From Maricaulis sp965228215 (lineage in GTDB: Bacteria; Pseudomonadota; Alphaproteobacteria; Caulobacterales; Maricaulaceae), in NCBI GenBank assembly GCA_965228215.1, contig OZ245800.1, positions 186,001 through 250,000 on the forward strand: a stretch of 64,000 nt of DNA, given 5' to 3'. Numbering within the stretch: the first letter of the stretch is position 1; every line of letters starts with the position of its first letter. A program made the translations under genes and the position numbers. Under the pieces are notes generated by a model. The model was not told the DNA's origin. It searched no databases and was given only the letters and a program-made list of their open reading frames with translations. Of the stretch, positions 23,681-33,444 are shown piece after piece.

Positions 23681-25531
23681 ATGAGCACCATGATCGACCA
23701 GACTTTCGACGTGAAAGGCGGACCGCATTACGGCCGCGAAAACGTCCCCAAACTCCGCGCCGAACTCGCCAGGCTGGGCCTGGACGGCTTCCTCGTCCCG
23801 CACGAGGACGAGTATGACAATGAATACCTGCCCGACTGCAATGAACGCCTTCTCTGGGTGACCGGTTTCTCCGGTTCTGCCGGCGCTGCGATCATCATGA
23901 AGGACCGCGCCGCGGTCTTCGTGGACGGGCGCTACACGCTGCAGGTCCGCCAGCAGGCTGACGGCGAGATCTTCGCCTATTGCGACCTGGTCGAACAGGG
24001 CATGGCAGGCTGGATCGAGGCCGAGGCGAAGTCCGGCGAGAAGATTGGTTACGACGCCCGCCTGCACTCGCCCGACAGCCTCGACCGCCTGATGATTGCC
24101 GCCAAGCGCGCCGGCGTTGAACTGGTCTCGGTCGACGCAAATCCGCTGGACGCTGCCTGGACCGATCGTCCGCCGGCACCGATGGCGAAGATCAATCCGC
24201 AGCCGATCGAATATTCCGGTGAGGAGCATGCCTCCAAACGTCAGCGCATCGGTATCGCGATTGAACGCGGCGGCGCAGATGCCGCGGTCATCACGGCCCC
24301 GCCCTCGATCGCCTGGCTGTTCAATGTGCGCGGCGGGGATGTCTCCCGCTCGCCCCTGCCCTTGTCGGCGGCGCTGATCCACAAGGATGGCAGCGCTACC
24401 TTCTTCGTCGAGGCCGAGAAGCTGACCGACGAGACGCGCAGCCATCTGGGCAATGAAATCGCCATCCGGCCGGAAGGCGAGTTCGCCGCCGGCCTGTCCG
24501 AGCTGGCCGGCAAGACGGTGCGCGTCGATCCGGCGACGGCCTCGGCCTGGGTGTTCGAACAGCTCAAATCCGGCGGCGCCAAGGTGCAGCGCCTGGAAGA
24601 CCCGGTCGTGCGTCCCAAGGCGGCCAAGAATTCCGCCGAGATCGAAGGCGCCCGCCAGGCCCATATCCGCGACGGCGTCGCCGTGACGCGTTTCCTGCAC
24701 TGGCTGGACACCGAGGGCCAGTCGGGCGAGGTCGACGAAATCCAGGCGGCGCAGAAGCTGGAAGCCTTCCGCAAGGACCTGCCGGAATTGAAGGACCTCT
24801 CCTTCGACACGATTTCCGGCGCCCAGGGTAATGCTGCGTTCGCGCACTATCGCGTGTCCGAGGAGAGCAATCTCAAACTGGTGCCGGGTTCGCTCTACCT
24901 GGTCGACAGTGGCGGGCAATTCCTGGACGGCACGACGGACATCACCCGGACCGTGCCGATCGGCGAACCCACGGCCGATATGCGCACCCAGTTCACACGA
25001 GTGCTGCGCGGGCATATCGCCCTCTCCATGGTGCGTTTCCCCAAGGGCACGACCGGTACGCAGCTGGACATCCTGGCGCGCCTGCCGCTGTGGGAAGCCG
25101 GTTTCGACTATGATCACGGCACCGGCCACGGTGTCGGCGCCTTCCTGGGCGTGCACGAAGGCCCGCAGCGCATCGCCAAGTCTCCGGGCCTCGCGCCCAA
25201 TGTCGTGGCTATGGAGCCGGGCATGATCGTCTCGAACGAGCCGGGCTATTACCGCGAGGACGCCTATGGCATCCGCGTGGAGAATCTCCAGGTCGTCACC
25301 GAGGCCAGCGATCTGCCGGGTGGTGATCGGCCGATGCTGGGTTTTGAAACGCTGACCATGGCGCCGATCCATCGCAAGCTGATCGATGTGCACATGCTGA
25401 CACCGGCCGAACTGGGCTGGATGGACGCCTATCACGCCGAGGTCCGCAAACGCCTCCTGCCGCTGCACGAGGGCGATGTGGCGGACTGGCTGCTGAAAGC
25501 CACCGAACCGCTGGCCGGCGCCACGCCGTGA
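23681..25531 (+). CDS. Xaa-Pro aminopeptidase (M24B, PepP-like)
   Basis: A 616-residue three-domain aminopeptidase P of the eukaryote-like long type. Two creatinase-like N-terminal domains (FLVPHEDEYDNEYLP; VFVDGRYTLQVRQQ) precede the catalytic pita-bread domain. Metal ligands: Asp409 (LVDSGGQFLDG) and Asp420 (TTDIT), His483 (GTGHGVGAF), and two late Glu in SNEPGYY and RVENLQ. It removes N-terminal residues ahead of proline. Its stop overlaps the next gene by 4 bases. Confidence 0.94.
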   Translation: MSTMIDQTFDVKGGPHYGRENVPKLRAELARLGLDGFLVPHEDEYDNEYLPDCNERLLWVTGFSGSAGAAIIMKDRAAVFVDGRYTLQVRQQADGEIFAYCDLVEQGMAGWIEAEAKSGEKIGYDARLHSPDSLDRLMIAAKRAGVELVSVDANPLDAAWTDRPPAPMAKINPQPIEYSGEEHASKRQRIGIAIERGGADAAVITAPPSIAWLFNVRGGDVSRSPLPLSAALIHKDGSATFFVEAEKLTDETRSHLGNEIAIRPEGEFAAGLSELAGKTVRVDPATASAWVFEQLKSGGAKVQRLEDPVVRPKAAKNSAEIEGARQAHIRDGVAVTRFLHWLDTEGQSGEVDEIQAAQKLEAFRKDLPELKDLSFDTISGAQGNAAFAHYRVSEESNLKLVPGSLYLVDSGGQFLDGTTDITRTVPIGEPTADMRTQFTRVLRGHIALSMVRFPKGTTGTQLDILARLPLWEAGFDYDHGTGHGVGAFLGVHEGPQRIAKSPGLAPNVVAMEPGMIVSNEPGYYREDAYGIRVENLQVVTEASDLPGGDRPMLGFETLTMAPIHRKLIDVHMLTPAELGWMDAYHAEVRKRLLPLHEGDVADWLLKATEPLAGATP

Positions 25532-26073
25532 TCACCGGCCGCGTGATAGACCGTGTTCTGGTTCTGGCAGCAGCCGCTCTCCTGGGCGGCTGCTTCTATT
25601 CCGAGGAAGCGCTGATTTCCTGGCGCCAGGCGGATTTCCCGATCGAGCGCGGCACGTATTCGCATACCCCCTATCATCCGGACGGACGTCCGTTCGACCG
25701 GCCGACCTGGCAGGGCGAGATCCGCCGCAGCGGCCGGGCCTATGCCTCCGAAGTAGCCAATTTCCCGCATGAAGGCGTACGCCTGCGCGAGCTGTCACCG
25801 GGTCTCTACGCGGCCATGAAGCCGGACGAGGAGTTTTTCCTCTACGGCCTGGTCACCGTCTATCCCGACGGCGTCGTCACCTATCACCAGCCGCGTTGTG
25901 ATGAATTGGAGGCTGCCGACCTCTCCCGCTATGACGTCGAGGAACACGCGGAAGAACCCGGTTTCTGCCGCGTGGACGACTGGGATCGGCTGCACGGCGT
26001 ATTGCTGACCTATCTGGGCGCGATGGACGGAAACCTGCCCATCGACGGCGTCTACCGGCGGCTCGCGGATTAA
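25528..26073 (+). CDS. Lipoprotein of unknown function, copy 1
   Basis: A 181-residue predicted lipoprotein: signal peptide with lipobox LGGC (Cys22 as modified residue), then FYSEEALISWRQADFPIERG. Its start region matches the lipoprotein at 26957-27478 (GCF-S---LIS----DFP-), and both have a VYPDG/TYPDG strand followed by a conserved P-C. It is translationally coupled to the aminopeptidase (4-base overlap). Likely membrane-anchored in the periplasm; role unknown. Confidence 0.75.
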   Translation: MITGRVIDRVLVLAAAALLGGCFYSEEALISWRQADFPIERGTYSHTPYHPDGRPFDRPTWQGEIRRSGRAYASEVANFPHEGVRLRELSPGLYAAMKPDEEFFLYGLVTVYPDGVVTYHQPRCDELEAADLSRYDVEEHAEEPGFCRVDDWDRLHGVLLTYLGAMDGNLPIDGVYRRLAD

Positions 26074-26160
26074 GCAGTCGCTAACCATGTTCGCTAGCGG
26101 AATATAAAATACTTCGGCGATAGATCTGGTTCCAAGGAACAACAAGATCGGGTTCTGCCC

Positions 26161-26898
26161 ATGCCCGCCGCCTCGGCGTCCGCTTTCCAGGACAATTATC
26201 AGATCGCCCGCCCCGGCAATGGCCTGGCGGATGGTCGTCGCATTCCCGAATACCAGAACACGCTGGTCCAGACGCGCCGCCATCATGATGGTCGCCGCGA
26301 GGATATCGGCGTGTGGAATGACGAAGTCCGGTTCGAACACCACGCCGGCCGTTCCACCCTCTTCCGGACCCAGTCGGCAGACTGTTTCGAACAGGAGAGC
26401 TGGCACCAGGAAATCCGCGTCTGCGCCGATACGCTGGCACCGATGAGCGTGATCATCCATTCCGGCGAACGCCTGCACAATCGCGTTCTGCACGAGGGGC
26501 ATGTGATCCACACGACGCGACGCATGTGGCCCGAAGGCGATCCGACGGGCGGCCCGGTCACCGTCGACATGGTGCTGACCCCGCCCGAACCGATCTTCGA
26601 ATGGCAGCTCTGGGAACTCACCCTTGCGGCCTTCGATCTGCAGCCCGGTTTCGCATGCCGTTTCCTGGCGCATCACGTCCAGGTCAATGCGACCTCGCCG
26701 CTGATCCGCATCGCCTTCGTGGTGACGGGCAGCGAGAAAGTCCACACCGAGCATGACGGTGTCATCGATTGCTGGAAGGTCGAGCTGACGGCCGACAATC
26801 CGTGGACGGTCTGGATCGCGAAAGACCGGTCAATCGCGCCCGTGGTGGCCGCCCATATCCGCAATGACGGCTACACGGATATCTGGGAACGCGGCTAG
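26161..26898 (+). CDS. Unknown soluble protein between two lipoproteins
   Basis: A 245-residue protein with no signal peptide and no recognised motif. The sequence suggests a strand-rich barrel (DEVRFEHHAGRSTLFRTQ; VTVDMVLTPPEPIFEWQLWE; RIAFVVTGSEKV) with a final WKVELTADNPWTVWI-AKD pattern. That layout resembles a DUF3108-like lipid-binding fold, but this is only a guess. Its ATG is preceded by a 12-base palindrome, GTTCCAAGGAAC (26129-26140). Confidence 0.65.
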   Translation: MPAASASAFQDNYQIARPGNGLADGRRIPEYQNTLVQTRRHHDGRREDIGVWNDEVRFEHHAGRSTLFRTQSADCFEQESWHQEIRVCADTLAPMSVIIHSGERLHNRVLHEGHVIHTTRRMWPEGDPTGGPVTVDMVLTPPEPIFEWQLWELTLAAFDLQPGFACRFLAHHVQVNATSPLIRIAFVVTGSEKVHTEHDGVIDCWKVELTADNPWTVWIAKDRSIAPVVAAHIRNDGYTDIWERG

Positions 26899-26956
26899 AC
26901 CGCACTTTCATCACAATCCGGGTTACACTCCTGCCCCGACGAGGGGGAGGATTATC

Positions 26957-27478
26957 ATGACCTGGCTCAAAGCTTTCTTGTACGCGTGCCTGGCCCTGTT
27001 CCTGACGGGCTGTTTCACCTCCGACGACCCGCTCATCTCGCGGGACGGCGAGGACTTCCCAGTCGCCGCGGGGCGTTACACCGCCCTTCAGCTCGGTGAT
27101 GTCGAGGAAGACCTGTTCTCCTGGAACGGCGAGTTAGCCTATCGCGATGGTCGCATCTGGTCGGCCACACCGGACGCCCCGCTGGAACACGGCGTGTTCC
27201 GTCATCTCTACGACAATTTCTACGCCGTGATGGATGCCTCCGAGGAGGACAGCTATCTCTACCTTCTTGTCTGGACCTATCCCGACGGCGGTGTGGGCCT
27301 GCACCTGCCCACATGCGGGCACCTGTCGGCCGACTCCCTGGACGCGCTCGGTTTCGATCTCGACGGCGCCAATTGCCGCTTCACCAGCTGGGAGCAATTG
27401 CGCGAGGGGATGGAATTCTACATCGACGACCGAGACGGCGACTTACGGCCCGACGTAGTTCTTCTTCCCGCAGGCTGA
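26957..27478 (+). CDS. Lipoprotein of unknown function, copy 2
   Basis: A 173-residue predicted lipoprotein with signal MTWLKAFLYACLALFLTGC and lipobox LTGC. It is related to the 25528-26073 product: SDDPLISRDGEDFPV after the Cys, YLYLLVWTYPDGGVGLHLPTC where copy 1 has YGLVTVYPDGVVTYHQPRC, and a C-F-SW/VDDW motif. A GAGG sequence 7 bases before the ATG supports the start. It converges on ligA with a 10-base gap. Confidence 0.78.
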   Translation: MTWLKAFLYACLALFLTGCFTSDDPLISRDGEDFPVAAGRYTALQLGDVEEDLFSWNGELAYRDGRIWSATPDAPLEHGVFRHLYDNFYAVMDASEEDSYLYLLVWTYPDGGVGLHLPTCGHLSADSLDALGFDLDGANCRFTSWEQLREGMEFYIDDRDGDLRPDVVLLPAG

Positions 27479-27488
27479 GAGCTGGCGA

Positions 27489-29594
27489 CTATTCGCCGAT
27501 CAGCTTGAACCATTCATCCTCGGTCAGTGTCTCCACACCGAGATCGGCGGCCTTCTTGGCCTTTGATCCGGCGCCTGGCCCGGCGACGAGATAATCCGTC
27601 TTCTTCGAGACCGAGCCCGAGACTTTCGCGCCCAGGCTCTGGGCCTTGGCCTTGGCTTCATCGCGGGTCATGCGCTCCAGCGTGCCGGTGAAGACAACCG
27701 TCTTGCCGGCCACCGGCGTATCACTGGCCACCGCCTCGGCATCCTGCACGTCCAGCTCGGCCACGAGGCGGTCGAGCAGGTCGGTATTGTGGGCTTCGGA
27801 AAAATACTGGTCGAGCGCTTCCACCGCCGCCTCGCCGATACCGTCGATGGCCAGCATGTCTGCTCGCACGGCCATGTCGCCGAGATTGCGGGCTGCGGTC
27901 TCGAATGCCGTCCAGCTCACATAGGTGCGCGCCAGGAGCGCAGCCGTGTTCTCGCCGACATGGCGGATGCCCAGGGCATTGATCAACCGACCGAGGGCGA
28001 TCGCACGCCGTCCGTCGATCGACCCGAACAGATTGGCGATACTCGTCTCGCCAAATCCCTCTCGCTCTTGCAGGGGCGGCGCGATCTCGCCCGCCTCATT
28101 GCGGCGGCGCAGGGTGAAGATGTCGGCCGGTTCACGCACCAGGCCCTCGGCGTGGAAAGCCTCGATCTGCTTGGTTCCCAGGCCCTCGATATCGAAGGAT
28201 TTGCGCGCCACGAAATGCTTGAGACGCTCGACCAGTTGCGCGTCGCAGATCAGTCCGCCGGTACAACGCCGGTCAGCGTCCAGCTTGCCGGTCTTCTCGT
28301 CATGCTCGCGCACGGCCGCACTGCCGCAGACCGGGCATTCCGTCGGAAAATCATAGGGATCCGCCCGTCCCTCGCGGTCCGGATCGACCACGCGCACGAT
28401 CTGCGGGATGACATCACCGGCGCGCTGGATCACGACCGTGTCGCCGATGCGGATATCCTTGCGCTCCAGCTCATCCTGATTGTGCAGGGTGGCATTGGAC
28501 ACGACGACACCGCCGACCGTGACCGGGGTCAGGCGCGCGACCGGAGTCAGCTTGCCGGTCCGGCCCACCTGGATGTCGATATCCTCCAGCACGGTCGTGG
28601 CCTGTTCGGCCGGGAATTTGTGCGCGACGGCCCAGCGTGGCTTGCGCGAGTCGAAACCCATGCGCTCCTGCCAGTCCAGCCGGTCCACCTTGTAGACCAC
28701 GCCGTCAATGTCATAGCCAAGCGCCGCACGGCGCGCCTCGATATCGCGATAGACATCCAGAACTGCCTCGACGGAGGTGCAGGTCTTCATCAACGGATTG
28801 ATCGGGAATCCCATGCGCCCGAAGGTCTCGACCGCCTGCATCTGGGTCTCGCCCAGAGGGGCCGAGATCTCGCCCCAGGCATAGGCGAAGAAACGCAGCG
28901 GGCGCTGGGCTGTCATCGCCGGATCGATCTGACGCAGCGAGCCCGCCGCCGCATTGCGCGGATTCTTGTAGAGCGGTTTGCCGGCCGCCTCCTGGCGTTC
29001 ATTCAGTGCCGCGAAATCGGCATGGCTCATATAGACCTCGCCGCGCACCTCCACGATGTCCGGCCAGTCGCCGTCCGGCAGGGTTTCGGGGATATCGTCC
29101 AGCGTCAGGAGATTGCGTGTGACATCCTCGCCGGTCGCGCCGTCCCCACGCGTGGCGCCCGACACCAGGCGGCCCTTTTCATAGCGCAGGCTGGCGGACA
29201 GACCGTCAATCTTGGGCTCGGCGGTGATCGCGACGGTCTCGTCCTCGGAGAGACCGAGGAAACGCCGGACCCGTCCGACAAATTCCGCCACGTCCTCGTC
29301 ATTGAAGGCATTGCCCAGCGACAGCATCGGCACGGCATGGTTGATCTCGCCAAACTTTCCGGACGGCGCAGCGCCAACCTTCTGCGACGGGCTGAAGAGG
29401 TCCACCAGCTGCGGAAAACGCGCCTCGATACCCTCCAGGCGCTGGCGCAGACCGTCATAGGCCGCATCCGAGATAAGCGGCGCGTCATTCTGGTAATAGG
29501 CCTTGTCGTGTTTGGCCATTTCCTTCGCGAGCCGCGCATGTTCATCACGGGCCTCCGCCTCGGTCAGGTCTTCGACATTCTTGAGCGCGCTCAT
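27489..29594 (-). CDS. ligA: NAD-dependent DNA ligase
   Basis: A 701-residue bacterial DNA ligase that seals nicks using NAD+. The adenylation lysine is Lys128 in the AEPKIDGLS motif; Ia domain residues YY and SD are at 33-43. OB fold (VGRTGKLTPVARL), a four-Cys zinc finger (CPVCGS...RCTGGLICDAQ), helix-hairpin-helix repeats and a C-terminal BRCT domain (GKTVVFTGTLERMTR) follow in order. It is the last gene of the long minus-strand block, 69 bases after recN. Confidence 0.97.
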   Translation of the reverse strand: MSALKNVEDLTEAEARDEHARLAKEMAKHDKAYYQNDAPLISDAAYDGLRQRLEGIEARFPQLVDLFSPSQKVGAAPSGKFGEINHAVPMLSLGNAFNDEDVAEFVGRVRRFLGLSEDETVAITAEPKIDGLSASLRYEKGRLVSGATRGDGATGEDVTRNLLTLDDIPETLPDGDWPDIVEVRGEVYMSHADFAALNERQEAAGKPLYKNPRNAAAGSLRQIDPAMTAQRPLRFFAYAWGEISAPLGETQMQAVETFGRMGFPINPLMKTCTSVEAVLDVYRDIEARRAALGYDIDGVVYKVDRLDWQERMGFDSRKPRWAVAHKFPAEQATTVLEDIDIQVGRTGKLTPVARLTPVTVGGVVVSNATLHNQDELERKDIRIGDTVVIQRAGDVIPQIVRVVDPDREGRADPYDFPTECPVCGSAAVREHDEKTGKLDADRRCTGGLICDAQLVERLKHFVARKSFDIEGLGTKQIEAFHAEGLVREPADIFTLRRRNEAGEIAPPLQEREGFGETSIANLFGSIDGRRAIALGRLINALGIRHVGENTAALLARTYVSWTAFETAARNLGDMAVRADMLAIDGIGEAAVEALDQYFSEAHNTDLLDRLVAELDVQDAEAVASDTPVAGKTVVFTGTLERMTRDEAKAKAQSLGAKVSGSVSKKTDYLVAGPGAGSKAKKAADLGVETLTEDEWFKLIGE

Positions 29595-29663
29595 CTCTCA
29601 CCCGCAGATCGATTCTGTCCGGCTGTATTTTGGTCGTTTCTGCGACGAGGTCGAGCCGTCAGC

Positions 29664-31370
29664 TCACGCATCCACCGCCATCAGGGCATCCGCCTGGGCG
29701 CGGGCGGCGTCGGTGACCTCGGCGCCGGAGAGCATGCGGGCGATTTCCTCGCGGCGAGCTTCGCCCTCCAGCCGGACGAGCGTGGTGCGCATCCCGCCCT
29801 TGCCGTCATCGCTCTTCTCGATCTTCCAGTGATGATCGGCGACAGCGGCCACTTGCGGGCTGTGCGTGACGACGAGGGTCTGACCCTTGCGCGCCAGGCG
29901 TTTGAGCCTGCGTCCCACGGCGTCGGCGACAGCACCGCCCACACCCTGGTCGACCTCGTCGAAGACGAGGACCTTGCCGTCATCCTCGCCGGCCAGCGAG
30001 ACCTTCAGGGCCAGTCCGAAACGGGAGAGTTCACCGCCGGAGGCGATCTTGTCGAGCGGACCGAAGGGCGTGCCCGGATTGGTGGCGATCTCGAAGGCGA
30101 TCAGGTCCCAGCCGAACGGGCCGGGCTTCTCGCGATCGGTCTCGATGGCCACCCGGAATCGGGCGCGTTCCATTTTCAGCGGCGGCAGTTCGGCAGCGAC
30201 GGATTTGGCCAGCGCATCGCCCGCGGCATGACGGGATTTCGAGACGGCATCGGCCGCATCGGCATAACGGGCCTCGGCGGCCTGGACAGATTTGCGGGCT
30301 TCCTCGATCCGCTCGCCGGCATTGTCGATCGCGTCGAGCTGATCGGTGAAACGGCCCAGCAGGTCCGGTAATTCCTCGACCTCGACATGGTGTTTGCGGG
30401 CCAGTCCGCGCAGCGCGAAGAGACGTTCCTCGACGGCTTCGAGACGGCCGGGCTCGACATCGAAGGCGTGCCCGGCTTCAGCCAGGGCCTCGCCCGCCTC
30501 ACCGAACTCGATCAGGGCGCGGTCGATCGCCTGGGCCGCTCGCTCAAGGGCCTCACCGGCCGCACCGCCTGAACCGATACTGTCTTGCACGCGTTCCAGG
30601 CCGCGCAGGGCGGCGTTCAGCCGGTTCTCCATACCACCGCCATCGCTGGCGCCATCGCCCGCCAACGCATCCTGCGCCTCACGCAGATCGCCCAGCGCCT
30701 TCTCGGCGCCCATCAGGAATTGCCGTTCCTCGGCCAGTTCGGCTTCCTCAAGGCGTTGCGGGGCGAGTTTTTCCAGCTCCTCGAGCGCATGGCGCAGGAA
30801 GTCCTGCTCGGCCTCAGAGGCATTGTTCGCCGCGACGAGCGTGTCGAGCCGGTCGCGCGCCTCGCTGAGCTCGCTCCAGGCCGATTTCACCGCCTTCAAC
30901 AGGCCGGCATGGTCGGCATAGGCGTCCAGATAACCGCGATGGGTGCGCGGATCCATCAGGCCGCGACCGTCATGCTGGCCGTGCACTTCAACCAGCGCAT
31001 CACCCAGCTGGCGCAACAGGCCGACACTGGCGGGCTGGTCATTCACATGGGCCCGGCTGCGGCCATCAACACTCATCCGGCGACGCAGGATCACCGGCTC
31101 GCCGGGTTCCACCTCGATCTCCGCCTCGTCGAGCACGGACCGCACGGCATGGCTGTCGGACAGGTCGAATTCGGCGATCGCACGGGCCTCGTCGGCTCCA
31201 CTGCGCACAAGCCCGCGCTCGGCACGATGGCCTGCAGCCAGTCCGAGGGCTCCGAGAAGAATGGATTTGCCGGCACCGGTTTCACCGGTCAGGGCGCACA
31301 GACCGCCATCAAAGGACGCGTCGAGCGCGTCAATCAGGACCACATTGCGGATCGAAAGAGATTGCAGCAT
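29664..31370 (-). CDS. recN: DNA repair protein RecN
   Basis: A 568-residue SMC-like ATPase of recombination repair. Walker A GETGAGKS is at 29-36, after MLQSLSIRNVVLIDALD. A long coiled-coil middle (LVAANNASEAEQDFLRHALE; VEAVEERLFALRGLARKHHV) leads to a C-terminal LSRFGLALKV signature and VFDEVDQGVGGAVA Walker B. It aligns ends and sister chromatids at double-strand breaks. No LexA box was seen in the short gap to bamD. The start at 31370 matches the family N-terminus. Confidence 0.96.
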   Translation of the reverse strand: MLQSLSIRNVVLIDALDASFDGGLCALTGETGAGKSILLGALGLAAGHRAERGLVRSGADEARAIAEFDLSDSHAVRSVLDEAEIEVEPGEPVILRRRMSVDGRSRAHVNDQPASVGLLRQLGDALVEVHGQHDGRGLMDPRTHRGYLDAYADHAGLLKAVKSAWSELSEARDRLDTLVAANNASEAEQDFLRHALEELEKLAPQRLEEAELAEERQFLMGAEKALGDLREAQDALAGDGASDGGGMENRLNAALRGLERVQDSIGSGGAAGEALERAAQAIDRALIEFGEAGEALAEAGHAFDVEPGRLEAVEERLFALRGLARKHHVEVEELPDLLGRFTDQLDAIDNAGERIEEARKSVQAAEARYADAADAVSKSRHAAGDALAKSVAAELPPLKMERARFRVAIETDREKPGPFGWDLIAFEIATNPGTPFGPLDKIASGGELSRFGLALKVSLAGEDDGKVLVFDEVDQGVGGAVADAVGRRLKRLARKGQTLVVTHSPQVAAVADHHWKIEKSDDGKGGMRTTLVRLEGEARREEIARMLSGAEVTDAARAQADALMAVDA

Positions 31371-31392
31371 GTCCCGGCGGAACGACCTCCAC

Positions 31393-32223
31393 CTAGCCGA
31401 AGATGCGGCGCATGGCCCGCTGGATGTAGGACGGATCGTCCTGTTCGACAGCATCCTCGATCGCGATACCCTCGCGGGTCAGGAGCGCATAGCTGTCCTC
31501 ATACCATTCGCTGCCCGGGAAGTTGTGACCCAGGACGGCAGCGACCTGGCGGGCTTCGCCATCGATACCCAGCGCGACATTGGCTTCGACCAGGCGGTGC
31601 AGGGCTTCGGGCACGTGCGATGTCGTGCCGTAATCGCGCAGCACGTTCTGGAAACGATTGATCGCGGCGAGATGGAAATTGCGGCGCAGATACCAGCGGC
31701 CGATCTCCATTTCCTTGCCGGCCAGATGGTCGTGCGTCATGTCGATCTTCAGACGCGCATCCGTGGCATAGCGGCTGTCGGGGAAGCGGCGCACCACCTG
31801 CTCAAGCGCGTCGAGCGCCTGCTGGGTGACCTGCTGGTCCCGGCCGACATCCATGATCTGCTCGAAATAGCAGATGGCGATCAGATAATAGGCGTAGGCA
31901 GTGTTGCGATTGCCCGGGTGCAGCGAGATGAAACGCTGGGAGTCCGAGATCGCTTCCTCGTAATTGTTCGCCTGGTAGTTCGCGAACGCCGCCATCATCA
32001 TCGAGCGACGCGCCCATTCGGAATACGGGTGCTGGCGTTCCACCTCGTCGAACTGGGCAGCCGCGATGGTGTAGTCGCCCTGGTCCAGCGACCGGAAGGC
32101 CTCGCCATAGATCGACTCTGCCGGACGTTCGACATAGGCCACGGACGCGTCCGGGCCGGACTGACAGGCCGCCAGAACGGCAGCAGCAGCAAGAGGTACA
32201 AGAAGACGCGGAGACAGGGACAT
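31393..32223 (-). CDS. bamD: Outer membrane assembly lipoprotein BamD
   Basis: A 276-residue lipoprotein: signal LLVPLAAAAVLAAC with lipobox LAAC, then five TPR-like repeats (YGEAFRSLDQGDYTIAAAQF; HPYSEWARRSMMMAAFANYQ; YEEAISDSQRFISLHPGN). The AYYLIAICYFEQIMDVGRDQ block is typical BamD. It is the essential partner of BamA for outer-membrane protein insertion. It lies between lpxC and recN, the usual alphaproteobacterial order. An in-frame TTG 15 bases upstream is a less likely start. Confidence 0.95.
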   Translation of the reverse strand: MSLSPRLLVPLAAAAVLAACQSGPDASVAYVERPAESIYGEAFRSLDQGDYTIAAAQFDEVERQHPYSEWARRSMMMAAFANYQANNYEEAISDSQRFISLHPGNRNTAYAYYLIAICYFEQIMDVGRDQQVTQQALDALEQVVRRFPDSRYATDARLKIDMTHDHLAGKEMEIGRWYLRRNFHLAAINRFQNVLRDYGTTSHVPEALHRLVEANVALGIDGEARQVAAVLGHNFPGSEWYEDSYALLTREGIAIEDAVEQDDPSYIQRAMRRIFG

Positions 32224-32343
32224 GTGAACTCGGCTCAATAGCGTTTGCGGTCATCAAACCGCGGATCCGGTAGCTTTGTAGCGGATCAATGCGAGGTGCA
32301 AAAGTCCCGCGTCAGGTATTTGCCGCACAAGGCGGAAAGGAAA

Positions 32344-32369
32344 ACGGCCATCCCTTGCGGAATGGCCGT
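32344..32369 (-). terminator. Rho-independent terminator after lpxC
   Basis: ACGGCCAT (32344-32351) and ATGGCCGT (32362-32369) make a perfect 8-base stem with a 10-base loop. On the minus strand it is followed at once by TTTTCCTTTCC. It lies 26 bases beyond the lpxC stop and should separate lpxC from bamD. Confidence 0.8.
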
Positions 32370-32394
32370 GTTTCAATGGCAGTGCAAGGTGCGA

Positions 32395-33294
32395 TCAGGA
32401 GTGCGCCATGGCGCGTTCGCTAGTCTCGACCGGGCGCATCTGAACCCATTTCCAGGCCGTCGGATCATCCATCAGGGCACGCAGGGCCTGGTTGTTGATT
32501 CCGTGACCCGGGCGATTGGCGTAATAGCGGCCGATGATCGGTGCGCCGGCCAGGTAGAGATCGCCCAGAGCGTCGAGGGCCTTGTGGCGCACGAATTCAT
32601 CGTCGAAGCGCAGACCGTCCGGATTCTCGATGCCGGCATCATTAAGCACGACGGCATTGTCCATCGACCCGCCGCGAGCCAGGCCGGCTTCCAGCAGGGC
32701 CTCGTAATCCTTGCGGAAACCGAAAGTGCGGGCGGCGGCAATATCGTCGGAGAAAATCGCCGGCTCGACTTCGAACATGCAGGACTGGCGACCAACCGCG
32801 GCGTGTTCGAACTGGATGTCGACCTCGATGATCGGCTTGACGGCCGGCAGGAAGCTGGCGCGGCGGTCCTCGTCCTCGATGACGATCGGCTTGAGGACCT
32901 GGATCGCCCGACGCGGAACTGCGTGCTCGACCAGGCCAACCTGTTCGATCAGTTCCACGAAGGGCTGGGAGGAGCCGTCCATGACCGGAAGTTCGGGACC
33001 GTCGAGCTCGATGATCACATCATCGACACCCAGGCCGGCCAGGGCCGCCATCAGGTGTTCAACGGTGGAAACGGAGACGCCGGAATCATTGCTGATCGTC
33101 GTGCCCAGGCGAACGGCCGTGACGGCAGCCGGGCTGACAACAATTCGATTATCGGTATCGGTAATATCGGACCGGACGAAAACGATGCCGGAGCCGGCAG
33201 TGGCCGGTTGCAGGGCCAGTCGAACCCGTTCGCCGGTATGAAGTCCAATTCCTGCGCAAACCGCAGGTGCCGCCAATGTCTGCCGGTACATCAC
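32395..33294 (-). CDS. lpxC: UDP-3-O-acyl-N-acetylglucosamine deacetylase
   Basis: A 299-residue zinc deacetylase for the committed step of lipid A synthesis. Zinc ligands are His80 (STVEHLMAAL), His237 and Asp241 (VRHKALDALGDL), with general acid His264 (RPGHGINN). N-terminal GIGLHTG and GPELPVMDGSSQPFV are also diagnostic. It sits just after ftsZ and is followed by a strong terminator. Presence implies lipid A-type lipopolysaccharide. Confidence 0.97.
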   Translation of the reverse strand: MMYRQTLAAPAVCAGIGLHTGERVRLALQPATAGSGIVFVRSDITDTDNRIVVSPAAVTAVRLGTTISNDSGVSVSTVEHLMAALAGLGVDDVIIELDGPELPVMDGSSQPFVELIEQVGLVEHAVPRRAIQVLKPIVIEDEDRRASFLPAVKPIIEVDIQFEHAAVGRQSCMFEVEPAIFSDDIAAARTFGFRKDYEALLEAGLARGGSMDNAVVLNDAGIENPDGLRFDDEFVRHKALDALGDLYLAGAPIIGRYYANRPGHGINNQALRALMDDPTAWKWVQMRPVETSERAMAHS

Positions 33295-33444
33295 TAAAAC
33301 GCCGTTCTGTTCTTATTACCCCAATGGCGATCTGAGCCGCCCCTTCCCGTGCACAAGACAACAGGCCTGGCCAGCATTCAATAAAAGCATTGTTGCAGTT
33401 TGTTACGTTTCCGGGCCGGCAGACGGCGGCCTGGTGCGGCAGGC

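Noticed and set aside
23642..25468. 608-codon minus-strand open frame
   Set aside because: Antisense to aminopeptidase P, no recognisable motif, shadow composition.
27789..30371. 860-codon open frame on the plus strand
   Set aside because: It is antisense to ligA and recN, both certain. High GC opens long shadow frames; its composition (Asp/His/Arg/Gln-rich, no domains) is typical of antisense translation.
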